A stretch of DNA of 64,000 nucleotides from Pseudomonas brassicacearum. GTDB taxonomy: Bacteria; Pseudomonadota; Gammaproteobacteria; Pseudomonadales; Pseudomonadaceae. Within the stretch, counting starts at the first letter, position 1. Every line of letters starts with the position of its first letter. The position numbers and the translations under genes were made by a program. Positions 33,165 through 42,447 of this stretch are shown here, one piece after another. A model generated the notes under the pieces. It made no database searches and was not told the DNA's origin. It saw only the letters and a list, made by a program, of their open reading frames with translations. The stretch lies in the NCBI RefSeq assembly GCF_003732225.1, contig NZ_MOBJ01000008.1:124001-188000 (forward strand). Reading direction: 5' to 3'.

Positions 33165-35631
33165 GGGCAAAGCTCCTCAGCAGATCCGCCGGTTGCGTGC
33201 GATAGAGCTTGAACAGCGGCCACGCCGATGCCAGCAACGTCGCCAGCATCGCCAGCCCCATCAGTTGCGCGAGTTGCAGCGGGAACACCCGCAACGGCAG
33301 ACGCCAGCCAAACGCCTGAACGTTGATCACCGTGTCCAGGCACCAGGCCAGCGCCAGCCCCAGAGGCAACGCCACCACCAGCGTCAGCAGCGCCAGCAAC
33401 CAGGTCTGTCCGAGGTTGAGCAACATCAATTGCCGGCGCGTCACACCCAACGCCCACAAAGGTGCCAGTTGCCCGAGACGACTCTGGCTTTGCGTCAGCA
33501 GACTGATGAACAGCGCCACGCCGGCCACGCCGAGGGTCAGGCTGTTGAGCGCCGCGGTGGCCGCGAAGGTCCGTTCGAACACCTGCGCCGACCACCCCTT
33601 GAGCCGGGCCTGATCGACGATGCGACTGTCGTCCAGGGCAAAGCGCGCCTGTAGCGCCGTCAGCAACAGTGGAATTTGTGCCGGTTCGATCCGCAGGTTG
33701 AAACGGCTCGGCGTCAGTTGCGGCCAATAACGCAGCAAGTGTTCGGCATTGACCAACAGATGCCCCTTGGGGTTGCCGTAGTCGGCGTAGATCCCGATCA
33801 ACTGCGGTGACCACGTGCCTTGAGGCGTGGGGATATTCAGGCGGTCACCGAGACGCAGTTTGAGTCGACGGGCCAGTTGTTCGCTGAGCATCAGCGTGTC
33901 GTGCGCCGCCAACTGATCCCAGGGATGCTCGCCCAGCGCTTCAAGCAACGGCCAATGCTCGCGATAAGTCGCATGATCGATCACCCCGTAAAGGTCCGCC
34001 GGCCAGCCCTGCAACGACACTGCGACCTGCCAGCTTGGCAGCACCGCACTGAGCTTTTGTTCGGGCAGCCACTGTTGCAGCGCGGTCGCTTGCGCCGGAT
34101 TCTGCGGGTTGATGTAAAGCTCGGCGGTCAGTCGTTGCTCCAACCAGTCACTGAACGTCTGGCGAAAACCTGCGGTCATGCTGCCGGCACCAATGTTGGC
34201 CGCCAGCGCCAGGAGCAGCGCCATCAAGGCCAGACTCAGTGCGGGTAACTGCTGACGGCAATCGGCGAGAAACCATTGCCCCAGCACCGAACGACTGCGC
34301 CGCAATACCAGGTTCAGCGCAGCATTGAGCAGCACCGGTAAACTCAGCGCCGCACCGAGCAACAGCGCAGCCATCAGCACAAAACCGCTGGCCAGACTGT
34401 CTCCCCACGTTAACGCGATCAGGCCGATCACAGCGGCAACAGCCGCGACCCAGCCCTGACGCCGCAACCAGCGTGCGTGAGCCTGATGCCAGGCTTGCGG
34501 GTTGGCCAATGCCAGCAGCGGCAGTCGCGCTGCCCGCAGCAAACTGTTGGCGCCGGCCAGCAGTGCGCCGAGCAGACTCAAACCGAGTCCGCTGAACCAC
34601 CACAGCGGGCTGAGGCTCAACTGCCCCGCCACTTCCGCGCCGTACAACCCGCGCAGGCTGGCGGCAACGTCCGGCAACAGCAGACTGGCCAACAGGTAAC
34701 CGCTGGCCACCCCGACCATCCCGCCGAGCAGTGCCAACCCACCCAATTCCAGGCTCAGACAGAGGATCAGCCTCCGCGCGCTGACCCCACAAGCGCGCAG
34801 GGTCCTGAATAGCCCGCGGCGTTGCTCCAGCGCCAGGCCGATGGCGGCGTGGACGATGAACAGACCGACCACGAACGACAGAAACCCCAGCGCATCAAGG
34901 TTCAGATGAAAGCTTTCGGTAAGCCGCGCCAGATTGTTCTCCTCGCCGCTGCGCTTGAACTGCAACTGACCGACTAACTCGGCGGGTAACTGAAGCTCGG
35001 TGGCGGCGAAGTCCCTGGGCAACAACAGGCGCGACAACTGTTCCGGCAAGCCCAACACCTGCTGGGCAAAGCCGATGTCCAGCAGCAATACACCGGGGGC
35101 CATATCGACCTGACTGTGCAACGGCGGCAAGGTCTGCCCGTTGAGGTTTTGCGGTTGATCGCCCTCGCGCAAACCAAGCGCCTGTAACGTTGCCGGGGCA
35201 ATCCAGGTACGGCCCGGCGGGACGACAAAATCAACCCTCTGCGCCATGTCCAGGCGTTGCCCGGCCAACGCCGAACCGGTTGGCAACGACAACGGCTCGA
35301 TGCCCATCAGTTGCAAACGCTGGTCTTCATGGCCCTTGAGCTGGATTCGCCCCTGCAACAGCGGCGATACCGGCCAACCGGCCCGACGCAGGTTGACGAA
35401 CAGCACCTGTGAAAAGGTCGCGCCATTCGGTGCACTCAGACTGGCCTGGGGTTCGCCGCCAATCAGCTGGCTGGCTCGGGCGTAACTTTCTCGCGCCTGA
35501 CTGTTCAGCGCCTGCACCCCGGTCAACAGGCTGGTGGCCAGCCAGAGCCCGGTCAGCACACTGAAAAACTGCACCGGGTGCTGACGCCAATGGCTGATCA
35601 GCGCTCGCAAGGTTTCACGCAGAACGCCCAT
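33154..35631 (-). CDS. ABC transporter permease, FtsX/MacB superfamily (AttF/AttG-like)
   Basis: An 825-aa inner-membrane protein. An N-terminal membrane helix (HPVQFFSVLTGLWLATSLLTG) and a large periplasmic domain are followed by two FtsX-like cores of several helices each, near residues 250-470 and 690-820. Fused double permeases of this length occur in the lipoprotein-release and AttEFGH-type systems, which use the energy of ATP to act on envelope substrates rather than import nutrients. It is one base from the ATPase gene upstream and overlaps the lipoprotein gene downstream, so the three form one operon. Confidence 0.9.
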   Translation of the reverse strand: MGVLRETLRALISHWRQHPVQFFSVLTGLWLATSLLTGVQALNSQARESYARASQLIGGEPQASLSAPNGATFSQVLFVNLRRAGWPVSPLLQGRIQLKGHEDQRLQLMGIEPLSLPTGSALAGQRLDMAQRVDFVVPPGRTWIAPATLQALGLREGDQPQNLNGQTLPPLHSQVDMAPGVLLLDIGFAQQVLGLPEQLSRLLLPRDFAATELQLPAELVGQLQFKRSGEENNLARLTESFHLNLDALGFLSFVVGLFIVHAAIGLALEQRRGLFRTLRACGVSARRLILCLSLELGGLALLGGMVGVASGYLLASLLLPDVAASLRGLYGAEVAGQLSLSPLWWFSGLGLSLLGALLAGANSLLRAARLPLLALANPQAWHQAHARWLRRQGWVAAVAAVIGLIALTWGDSLASGFVLMAALLLGAALSLPVLLNAALNLVLRRSRSVLGQWFLADCRQQLPALSLALMALLLALAANIGAGSMTAGFRQTFSDWLEQRLTAELYINPQNPAQATALQQWLPEQKLSAVLPSWQVAVSLQGWPADLYGVIDHATYREHWPLLEALGEHPWDQLAAHDTLMLSEQLARRLKLRLGDRLNIPTPQGTWSPQLIGIYADYGNPKGHLLVNAEHLLRYWPQLTPSRFNLRIEPAQIPLLLTALQARFALDDSRIVDQARLKGWSAQVFERTFAATAALNSLTLGVAGVALFISLLTQSQSRLGQLAPLWALGVTRRQLMLLNLGQTWLLALLTLVVALPLGLALAWCLDTVINVQAFGWRLPLRVFPLQLAQLMGLAMLATLLASAWPLFKLYRTQPADLLRSFAHED

Positions 35632-35632
35632 C

Positions 35633-36301
35633 TCAGCGTTGGCCTGCGTCGACCAAACGTCCGCCGTGCAATATCACTTTTTCCGCCAATCGTGCAGCGA
35701 CCCGTTGACTGTGCGTGACCATCAACAGACTGGTGGGGCTGTCATCGAGCAGTTCCAGCAGCAAGTCGAGCACCTCGTCACTGGTGTGTTCATCGAGACT
35801 GCCGGTCGGCTCATCGGCCAACAGCAAACGCGGGTGTGACGCCAACGCTCGCCCCAGGGCAACCCGTTGTTGCTGGCCGCCAGACAACTGCTCCGGATAA
35901 CGCTGCAGCAAATCCCCCAGCCCCAGCCGCGCCACCAGTTGCGCCTGCCAACGCAAGTCATGGCGCCCGGCCAGGCGTGCCTGAAATGCCAGATTGTCCT
36001 CGACCCGCAGGCTACCGATCAGGTTGTACTGCTGGAACACCAGGCCGATTTCAGTGCGTCGCCAATTCGCCAGCTGCCCTTCGCTCATCTGCTCGAGACG
36101 CTGATCGCCCATGCGGATGCTGCCGCGATCAACCTTGTCGAGCCCGGCAATCAAGTGCAGCAAGGTACTCTTGCCACTGCCGGACTCACCCATCAGCGCC
36201 AGGCTGCTGCCTTGCGTCAGCTGCAAGTCGACACCTTGCAACACCGCCAACGGACCTTGCGGGGTGGCGTAGCTCTTGAACACGCCGTGCACCTGAAGCA
36301 T
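35633..36301 (-). CDS. ABC transporter ATP-binding protein (LolD/MacB type)
   Basis: A 222-aa ATPase with Walker A GESGSGKST, Q-loop VFQQYNL, signature LSGGQQQRVALGRAL, Walker B LLLADEPTGSLDE and H-loop VTHS. The DEPTGSLD form is typical of the LolD/MacB/FtsE group, matching the FtsX-type permease one base downstream. The ATG at 36301 (MLQVHGVFKSY) is the normal family start. The frame stays open for 78 more codons upstream to an ATG at 36535, through a REP palindrome; see that entry. Confidence 0.92.
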   Translation of the reverse strand: MLQVHGVFKSYATPQGPLAVLQGVDLQLTQGSSLALMGESGSGKSTLLHLIAGLDKVDRGSIRMGDQRLEQMSEGQLANWRRTEIGLVFQQYNLIGSLRVEDNLAFQARLAGRHDLRWQAQLVARLGLGDLLQRYPEQLSGGQQQRVALGRALASHPRLLLADEPTGSLDEHTSDEVLDLLLELLDDSPTSLLMVTHSQRVAARLAEKVILHGGRLVDAGQR

Positions 36302-36535
36302 GGGAACGCTCGCTCGACAGAAGGTCAGATCAAGGATAGCGGACAGGATGGAACTCCCATGCCTCCCCCTCGCGTAGGAGCTGCCGAAGGCTGCGATCTT
36401 TTGATCTTCCGGCGCCCCGAAAAAGATCGCAGCCTGCGGCGCCGTTATCAACGCATAGCCTGGCAATGCCAGACGCCGACGCGGCTTGAGGCCAATTCCG
36501 AACAACAGCAGCAGTTCCTTCAGGTATCTCGTCAT
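36302..36535 (-). other. In-frame open extension upstream of the ATPase, through a REP
   Basis: An ATG at 36535 preceded by AGAGGA opens a frame (MTRYLKELLLLFGIGLKPRRR) that runs without a stop into the ATPase. About half of the extension (36374-36443) is REP palindrome. The first 30 codons look like a real small peptide, hydrophobic then basic. Either a short leader gene has been fused by REP insertion or the opening is chance. Confidence 0.35.
36374..36443. repeat. REP palindrome of the GTAGGAGCTGCCG...AAAAGATCGCAG class
   Basis: GTAGGAGCTGCCGAAGGCTG and CGATCTTTT on the left face AAAAGATCGCAGCCTGCGGCG on the right. One arm of the same class stands alone at 2664-2693. Confidence 0.8.
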
Positions 36536-36866
36536 GAGTCCTCTCTCGCTCCTGATCGGTATGGCGAGTTAGTGACTGGCCATCTTTTGGCACTAGCAGC
36601 ACGCACTTAAAGCGCAGGAAATGCCATCTAACGTGCAAAAGCGTCAAAAAACAGATGACTCAAAAATGACACACCTACATCTGTCAATCCTTGTAACTCA
36701 AACTTTACGACCGTTTATCGCTTTCTTTACAGCGTCTGAAACGCCTCAACCACAGGCAGAGCCGTTGTCTGACGGCACTTGATGGCGGATCGCCTAACTC
36801 CTGACCATTTTTCAACATGAGGAACATGTCAGTTTGCTGACATGGTTTGTCCACGCTGGACTATAC

Positions 36867-36956
36867 CCCGACATAGCAGAAAGCTTCTTTCAGCTGCTGA
36901 AACGGGAGCGGATAACGACTGATCGATCAGGGGAGGATCTCCTGGATGAGTGGCGT
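36867..36956 (+). pseudogene. IS3-family transposase remnant
   Basis: The translation PDIAESFFQLLKRERI followed by EDLLDEW matches the integrase-core end of IS3-type OrfB transposases (consensus like AESFFSSLKKERI). Only about 30 codons remain and there are no flanking inverted repeats. It marks the left border of the exopolysaccharide region. Nothing else could be supported in 36536-36866 or 36957-37162. Confidence 0.6.
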
Positions 36957-37162
36957 GCTAGTGAGAGTCGATTGGACGTCCAGGCCGAAGTGAGTCCAGG
37001 GCTGGAGATTATGTGATCGCGGATTACCGTCGTGGCAAGACGGTTGTGGAGAGCCTGCGAAGCGCCTACTGCTGCAGATAAGCGCTTACAAGATTTTATG
37101 AGATTGGCTGTGTCACGGCTGGCGGCTCATATTCCGCATTGACCTCCAAGGGGGTGAATTCG

Positions 37163-37450
37163 ATGAAGATGTATTTGAGCAAAGTTGGCAAAGACGCCTG
37201 GGGCGCGCTCCTTGCGGTCTGTTCTGCTGGCTTGGCGGCCTGCTCCTCGCCGGCTGAGAAGGCCAGCAAGTATTACGAGAAGGGTCTGGCGCTGATGGTT
37301 CAGGGCGACTTGCTCAAGGCTCTGGCACTAGGAGAGCTGTCAATGTGGTGCGAATCATCGAAGCTGCGGTGCACCGCTGATGGATCATTCAACGCTGATA
37401 CGTTAATTAATAATTATATTTTCATTGCCTTTTTATTGTTTGATAGATAA
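37163..37450 (+). pseudogene. Truncated PrsT-like TPR lipoprotein
   Basis: A 95-aa reading from the ATG at 37163 (AGGGGGTG upstream). A signal peptide with lipobox LAAC (Cys27) is followed by SSPAEKASKYYEKGLALMVQGDLLKALALGEL. This is the start of the first TPR of the PEP-CTERM-system lipoprotein PrsT as I know it, normally several hundred residues long. After residue 60 or so the similarity stops and the reading becomes AT-rich and unlike protein. It is probably a 5' fragment left by a deletion; a short functional lipoprotein is possible. Confidence 0.6.
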
Positions 37451-37481
37451 GCGTTTTGGATTCTCAGTTTAATGAGGTCTA

Positions 37482-38906
37482 ATGATGATATTCGAACCCA
37501 GCAGTAGCCGCTCCATACTCCAGCGACGAAGCAGTACCAGTAACGCTATTCAGGCCGGTCTCGATTTTGTTGCTGTGATCGGTGTCGCATGGTATCTGAT
37601 CGATTATCATATCGGCGTTATAACGCAGGCTTATGTCATCATGCTCCTGTTGCTGCTTGGGGCGCTGGCCGTCGTGTACGACCATTATGCTATTTACCGA
37701 AGCAATGTTGGATTTACCGTCAAAGCATTTAAGCTTTTAAAGGCGTGGCTTGCGGCTTTTGGCTTTCTCGTGGTCATGGCTTTTCTGACCAAACAAAGTG
37801 AACAGTACTCGCGCCTATTGGTTGCGCAGTTATTTATTGTTGGATATTTCGCTCAGTTGCTTTTGCACCTGGCGATACTCGAAGTGCAGAAGAAACACTT
37901 GACCCACCCGAATCAATTGGAAGCCGCTCTTATTATTGGCTCGGGGGAGCTGGCTAGCTTCCTTCACCAGAAAATAAGCAATAATCCCTGGCTGGGTGAA
38001 CGGGTGGTCGGTTGTGTGTTGATTGAGGCGGGCGATGATCGGGGCAAGCAGGGCTCAGAAAGCACGCAACGTTTGCCGATACTGGGTAATATCTCCGACC
38101 TAGATGAGTTAATCGTGCGACATTCTATTCGTACCGTATATTTCGTTACACCTCTGGATGGCTCGGAGGTCATTAAGGATGTTTACTTAAAGCTGCTTGA
38201 TAAGCACATTGCTATTAATTGGGTGCCTGACATTTTTTCACTGCGCTTGATCAATCACAGCGTTCGTGAAATTGCCGGTATTCCCGTGCTGACTTTGTCT
38301 GAAACTCCGCTGATGGGGATGCGCCTGTTTCTAAAGAATTTCGAGGACAAAGTCTTGGCTTTTCTCATCTTGCTTCTTGCGGCTCCATTGCTGGTGGCTA
38401 TAGCGATTGCCATCAAGGTCGATAGCCCTGGACCGGTGTTCTTTCGACAGGAGCGCATGGGGTGGAGTGGAGTTTTCCGTATCTGGAAGTTCAGAAGCAT
38501 GGTCGTCCATCAACTGGAAGACGGCATCGTCAAGCAGGCAGAAAAGAATGATCCGCGCAAGACCAGGGTTGGAGCCTTTATTCGGCGAACTAGTCTGGAT
38601 GAGCTACCACAGTTGTTCAACGTTTTGATGGGGGAAATGTCTCTGGTGGGGCCTCGCCCGCATGCTATTCAGCATGATGCACAGTACTCGCATGGGATCG
38701 CAGACTACTTTGCGCGTCACAATATCAAGCCAGGCATCACAGGCCTGGCTCAGGTGCGTGGTTTTCGCGGTGAAACGAGAGATATAGAGCAGATGATTCA
38801 GCGTGTTGAGTCTGACATTGAGTACATCAACAACTGGTCGCTCTGGCTCGATTTCGTCATTCTTCTGCGAACTCTGTTTGCCTTCACCGGCAAGCGAGCC
38901 TATTAG
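37482..38906 (+). CDS. Polyprenyl-phosphate sugar phosphotransferase (WcaJ type)
   Basis: A 474-aa membrane enzyme that starts exopolysaccharide synthesis by placing a sugar phosphate, commonly glucose or galactose, on undecaprenyl phosphate. Four hydrophobic N-terminal segments (residues about 20-135) are followed by a Rossmann-like central domain ([15 protein letters not shown]). A further membrane helix near residue 285 leads into the bacterial sugar transferase domain ([44 protein letters not shown]). It is the first of three codirectional genes. Confidence 0.92.
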   Translation: MMIFEPSSSRSILQRRSSTSNAIQAGLDFVAVIGVAWYLIDYHIGVITQAYVIMLLLLLGALAVVYDHYAIYRSNVGFTVKAFKLLKAWLAAFGFLVVMAFLTKQSEQYSRLLVAQLFIVGYFAQLLLHLAILEVQKKHLTHPNQLEAALIIGSGELASFLHQKISNNPWLGERVVGCVLIEAGDDRGKQGSESTQRLPILGNISDLDELIVRHSIRTVYFVTPLDGSEVIKDVYLKLLDKHIAINWVPDIFSLRLINHSVREIAGIPVLTLSETPLMGMRLFLKNFEDKVLAFLILLLAAPLLVAIAIAIKVDSPGPVFFRQERMGWSGVFRIWKFRSMVVHQLEDGIVKQAEKNDPRKTRVGAFIRRTSLDELPQLFNVLMGEMSLVGPRPHAIQHDAQYSHGIADYFARHNIKPGITGLAQVRGFRGETRDIEQMIQRVESDIEYINNWSLWLDFVILLRTLFAFTGKRAY

Positions 38907-38962
38907 CCAGTCTTGCAAGCGACCCATAAACCACACAAGGCAAGTTAAAAAGAGTGCCGGAA

Positions 38963-40105
38963 ATGAAAGCGTATTTAGCGGTGCCGATCCGAAAACTCAT
39001 ATCTCCCTCAATACGATTTGAGCTAAGAAAAACTGCAGCCTGGCTGCGAGACATACTTGGGCGAGCCTGTTTCTGGCGCTGGGAGATTGTCAGATTCAAG
39101 CTGCGCAAAGACAGTCCTTACGACATCCTCTATGTGGGAAGGAGAACACAGCGGGAGATGGCCAAGATTCTCATGGGGGTGGAGTCTCCTGTGGCCGACA
39201 GCAAATCGGAATCGGATAAATCGAACCGTACGGTTCTGGTCAGTGAAATGCCAACCTTGGGCGCGTTGTATGTGCCTCACTTTCTGAGTGCTATCGTGCC
39301 GCTGGGTCGCTCCATTGACGATATCACGGCGGAATACGATAGTAAGTTACGTCGAAACATACGCAAGAACCAGTCGCGCTACCGAATGAAGCAGGCGCTG
39401 ACGGATGACGAAATTGAAAGAGCCGACAGGGAAATGCTTCAACCCTATGCCATCGCAAGGCATGGCACCGCCGCCTCGCAAATTGCCTCACATGAAGTGT
39501 TAAGGATAGCAAAGACTTTCGGCCGGCTCGATCTAATACTGTTGGAAGACGAAATTGTTGCATGCCAACTTGCGTGCGTAATTACTCGGGCCGGAAAGCG
39601 CTACTGGAGCATGATACGTGCTGGCTATCCTGAGGCGGTTTTTTCAGATACCAAAAGGCTGAATGAAGTCAACTCGATCACTACATTTATGGAGCTTGAG
39701 TGGGCCATAAACAATGGCTTTGACTATTATGACATCGGTACTTGCCTGGCCCGTCCAGACGACGGACTTCTCGAATGGAAAAGAAGACGTGGCGGTGATG
39801 TTGATACGCTGGGTAACCACGCTTATATGTTTGTCCGACTGCCCAAGGTGGGTGCAGCCCAACTCCTTTGGCATACACCGTTATTTGCTGTCGAGGGAAA
39901 AAAACTGACACTTCATCTTGGCTTGCCGGACGGGCAAAACGATGAGGAAGTGGCGACTCGCTATATTAACATGGGGTTTGGCGGGCTATACAAAATTTAT
40001 CTCTACTGCGCCAAGAGCCCAAGCGAACCTCTTCTCGACAGGTTACGTAGCCGTTATGCTCATTTGAAGTCCCCGCCCATTATGGAGAGGATCATATCTA
40101 CCTGA
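38963..40105 (+). CDS. FemAB/BioF2-like acyl-amino transferase
   Basis: A 380-aa soluble protein of the GNAT-fold BioF2-like group (PF13480 type). Signs are YDSKLRRNIRKNQSRYR in the first lobe, VACQLACVITRAGKRYWSMIRAGYPEA and FMELEWAINNGFDYYDIG in the second, and LLEWKRRRGG near the end. FemAB-like proteins are regular members of PEP-CTERM/exosortase exopolysaccharide loci and may attach amino-acyl or acyl groups to the polymer or a carrier. The ATG at 38963 with AAAGAG upstream is preferred over a GTG at 38954. Confidence 0.7.
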   Translation: MKAYLAVPIRKLISPSIRFELRKTAAWLRDILGRACFWRWEIVRFKLRKDSPYDILYVGRRTQREMAKILMGVESPVADSKSESDKSNRTVLVSEMPTLGALYVPHFLSAIVPLGRSIDDITAEYDSKLRRNIRKNQSRYRMKQALTDDEIERADREMLQPYAIARHGTAASQIASHEVLRIAKTFGRLDLILLEDEIVACQLACVITRAGKRYWSMIRAGYPEAVFSDTKRLNEVNSITTFMELEWAINNGFDYYDIGTCLARPDDGLLEWKRRRGGDVDTLGNHAYMFVRLPKVGAAQLLWHTPLFAVEGKKLTLHLGLPDGQNDEEVATRYINMGFGGLYKIYLYCAKSPSEPLLDRLRSRYAHLKSPPIMERIIST

Positions 40106-40126
40106 GCAGCTTTCTGATGTTAAAAA

Positions 40127-41296
40127 ATGCAGTTTAGGCGCTTGCGCCATTTACTGTTTTTTGTAGAGGCGGATGAGAGTGAACATGATATGTCGGAATT
40201 ACGCGTGTTAACGAGCAGCCACCGGACAACATGGAGCCTTGCTGCATACCGGCATATTGTAAGAGCGCGGGTCATGCGAAAGCCGGCGGAAACCCCGCAA
40301 AGTGCAGCGGTGAAATCCTGGAATATTGCGCCTGGCGAAACATCAATCTCTCCACCGGCTTTTTTCCTGCCCAATCAACTCGAACGTGTGACAGGATGGG
40401 AGGAAGAACGCTTTTTTCCTTACGAACACCCCCGTCGTACAATGGAAGGAATAGGCAGCGTTGATCATGGTCCAACACGGGGCCACCTGCTTAAAGATGT
40501 CTGGCTGATAGATGGAACACTCTACAAGGGCAACGCAAAATCCTGCTTATCTCCTAGATCTGGTTGGCTTCCAAAAATCTCCGTGGAAACCGAGATGGAG
40601 CGCGGGGCGATTTACTGTACTGCAGGTGGAAACCAATGGTTTGGCTCCTGGCTGATGGAAGACTGTGCAACTTACCCATTAGCATGCGACGAAGGAGTTC
40701 CGGTGACGACCGCGCCATCCACCAGGTTTCCTCTATTTCCCCAGGCTCCCGAATATGAGGACTGGCTTGGCATAACACCGGTCCGTTTGCGCAATGCTTT
40801 TTTTCGTGAGCTCGTGATATTCGATGACCTAAGTCAAAATCGAAATAGGCATTTACGCTTTCGCGCGATGGGTGAAAAATTACTGTCACACGTAAGGTAC
40901 AGCTCTCACCCCGGAGTTTTCATTCTGCGAGGCGGCAACGGTGAATTGCGACGGTTACACAATGAAATGGAACTCGCTGAACGTCTGCATAACCGCAGAG
41001 GTTTTCGCATTCTCGACCCTTCGAAAACCGATGTTCCGACCATCGTGGCGACCTGCGCTGGAGCACAAACCGTGGTGGGGGTCGAGGGGAGTCATCTCGT
41101 ACATGGTGTCAATGTACTTCAGCCTGGTGGCTCACTGCTGGCTCTGCAGCCCCCGAATCGTTTCATCTGTTATTACAAGTATCTAACGGATCGCGATCAC
41201 CAGAATTTTGGCTTTGTGGTGGGAACGCCAGAGGGCGATGGCTTTACAATCGACCCCGATGAGGTTGAGCGCACTCTAGACCTATTCCCTTCATGA
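40127..41296 (+). CDS. Glycosyltransferase family 61 protein (DUF563)
   Basis: A 389-aa protein. The C-terminal half carries the GT61 pattern: FILRGGNGELRRLHNE, GFRILDPSKTDVPTIV and the acceptor/donor loop VVGVEGSHLVHGVNVLQPGG. It would add a sugar to the repeat unit on the cytoplasmic face. The ATG at 40127 lacks a ribosome-binding site; an ATG at 40190 (MSELRV) is a reasonable alternative. The gene ends in remnant-rich DNA. Confidence 0.8.
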   Translation: MQFRRLRHLLFFVEADESEHDMSELRVLTSSHRTTWSLAAYRHIVRARVMRKPAETPQSAAVKSWNIAPGETSISPPAFFLPNQLERVTGWEEERFFPYEHPRRTMEGIGSVDHGPTRGHLLKDVWLIDGTLYKGNAKSCLSPRSGWLPKISVETEMERGAIYCTAGGNQWFGSWLMEDCATYPLACDEGVPVTTAPSTRFPLFPQAPEYEDWLGITPVRLRNAFFRELVIFDDLSQNRNRHLRFRAMGEKLLSHVRYSSHPGVFILRGGNGELRRLHNEMELAERLHNRRGFRILDPSKTDVPTIVATCAGAQTVVGVEGSHLVHGVNVLQPGGSLLALQPPNRFICYYKYLTDRDHQNFGFVVGTPEGDGFTIDPDEVERTLDLFPS

Positions 41297-41323
41297 AGAC
41301 TTGATCTGAACCACGCTCCTCGT

Positions 41324-41390
41324 GCCAAGGTCGAGCCCCCACTCCGAGTGATCAAACGCCAATTTGGGTATCAGCAACGCGCCTTGGGTC
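41324..41390 (+). pseudogene. IS5-family transposase, C-terminal fragment
   Basis: The reading KVEPPLRVIKRQFGYQ matches the conserved C-terminal KVEHPFRVIKRQFGY block of IS5-type transposases. Similarity ends right after it. The rest of the gap to 41760 carries no gene I can support; GGGAGG at about 41745 is the ribosome-binding site of the next gene. Confidence 0.7.
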
Positions 41391-41760
41391 AAATTTCAAT
41401 CGACAGGGAGGGTCAGTTTTCCGTAAGCGCTCCATGCATCCGCCCGCGGCCGCCCCGTATCACGGTGAGCGGAAAGGCCAAAGGCGGTGCGGGGCGTGTG
41501 TTGCATTTGGTCTTTGAGACCGCCCTGTTGCGGGCGATGCTCAAGCCTGAAGCTATTTCATGCGGATAGAATCCGCTTGATTGATGACTGACGTGTTTGC
41601 CGTGACGTTATTTTGACGAAATCACACTGGCTTTCTATTTATATTTATCGTGATGACGCACTATTGACGCGATAGCTATGTGCCTACTATGCTCAATTTA
41701 ACTTGATAAAGATTCCTTCGTCCGACAAAAGAATACTCCTCTGCTCAGGGAGGCGATGTT

Positions 41761-42315
41761 ATGCACCTGACACTTTTTATTAAATCCGTTTTGTTATTAA
41801 TGCTCCTGAATGGTGCGGCTGTTTCTAGTGCTCAGGCGGCCAGTTTGGTCTATAAATCTAGTTGCATGAGCAACGCTGGCGAGAATTTAGGGCCTCAACC
41901 AGGTATGCTGATCGAAGAGCACGCGGGTGGCGTGCTGTTTATTTTTAGAAACAGCATTGACGTGCCTTCACCTCTTTCAGATGGCAACGCCATTGGCTTT
42001 CACACCGACTTCTCCGGTGATTCTCACACGCAGAGCATTGCTCCCAAGGGCGCGCTCAACAATGGGGTCAACGCTCTCGGCAAGTGGGTCAGCTTCCTTG
42101 GGCCGTGCGCCAATGCTTCTTCATTTAACAGTTTGATTGCGGCGCTTGCCAATGGCCAGTTCAGGGTTGGTCGGCATGTCCAGGGTATAGGTCTGGCTGG
42201 GACAGCTAATTCTTATATCAATCAACGGAGTGCGGTACCACTTCCTGCGGCAGCATGGTTATTTTCTTCCGCGTTGTTTGGATTTATCGTGTTTGCCAAT
42301 CGACGGAAGGTGTAG
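41761..42315 (+). CDS. Secreted VPLPA/PEP-CTERM sorting-signal protein
   Basis: A 184-aa exported protein. The signal peptide ends in AQAASLVYKS. The middle is Asn/Ser/Gly-rich with a possible disulfide (Cys near 35 and 117). The last 26 residues are VPLPAAAWLF, a hydrophobic helix and the basic tail ANRRKV, which is the VPLPA-type PEP-CTERM signal recognised by exosortases. Such proteins are thought to be cut and released or attached as matrix proteins alongside exopolysaccharide. It sits alone between two halves of IS5-like remnants. No exosortase is in the window. Confidence 0.82.
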   Translation: MHLTLFIKSVLLLMLLNGAAVSSAQAASLVYKSSCMSNAGENLGPQPGMLIEEHAGGVLFIFRNSIDVPSPLSDGNAIGFHTDFSGDSHTQSIAPKGALNNGVNALGKWVSFLGPCANASSFNSLIAALANGQFRVGRHVQGIGLAGTANSYINQRSAVPLPAAAWLFSSALFGFIVFANRRKV

Positions 42316-42319
42316 GTAG

Positions 42320-42420
42320 TGCTTTCGTACAATGCCTGCCCATGGTCGGATCGCTGTAACCGAACCAGTTCTGCAACAGATGCACGCGCAGCATCGCCAT
42401 CAACGCAGAAGCCGGACGAA
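42320..42420 (-). pseudogene. IS5-family transposase, N-terminal fragment
   Basis: On the minus strand the reading MLRVHLLQNWFGYSDPTM is the conserved N-terminal block of IS5-type transposases. After one frame change the next residues read QALYES, as in the usual EEALYES, so the fragment is also frameshifted. It lies between the PEP-CTERM gene and the wecG-like gene. Confidence 0.7.
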
Positions 42421-42447
42421 CCGCCTTCACCCTTCGGGCAATGTAGT

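Noticed and set aside
41348..41569. A 73-codon hypothetical gene
   Set aside because: Its first residues are the tail of the IS5 block and the rest has no protein-like pattern, so only a transposase fragment is reported.
36867..42420. An intact mobile element at the left edge of the exopolysaccharide locus
   Set aside because: Only short IS3 and IS5 transposase pieces remain; no complete transposase, terminal repeats or target duplications could be seen.
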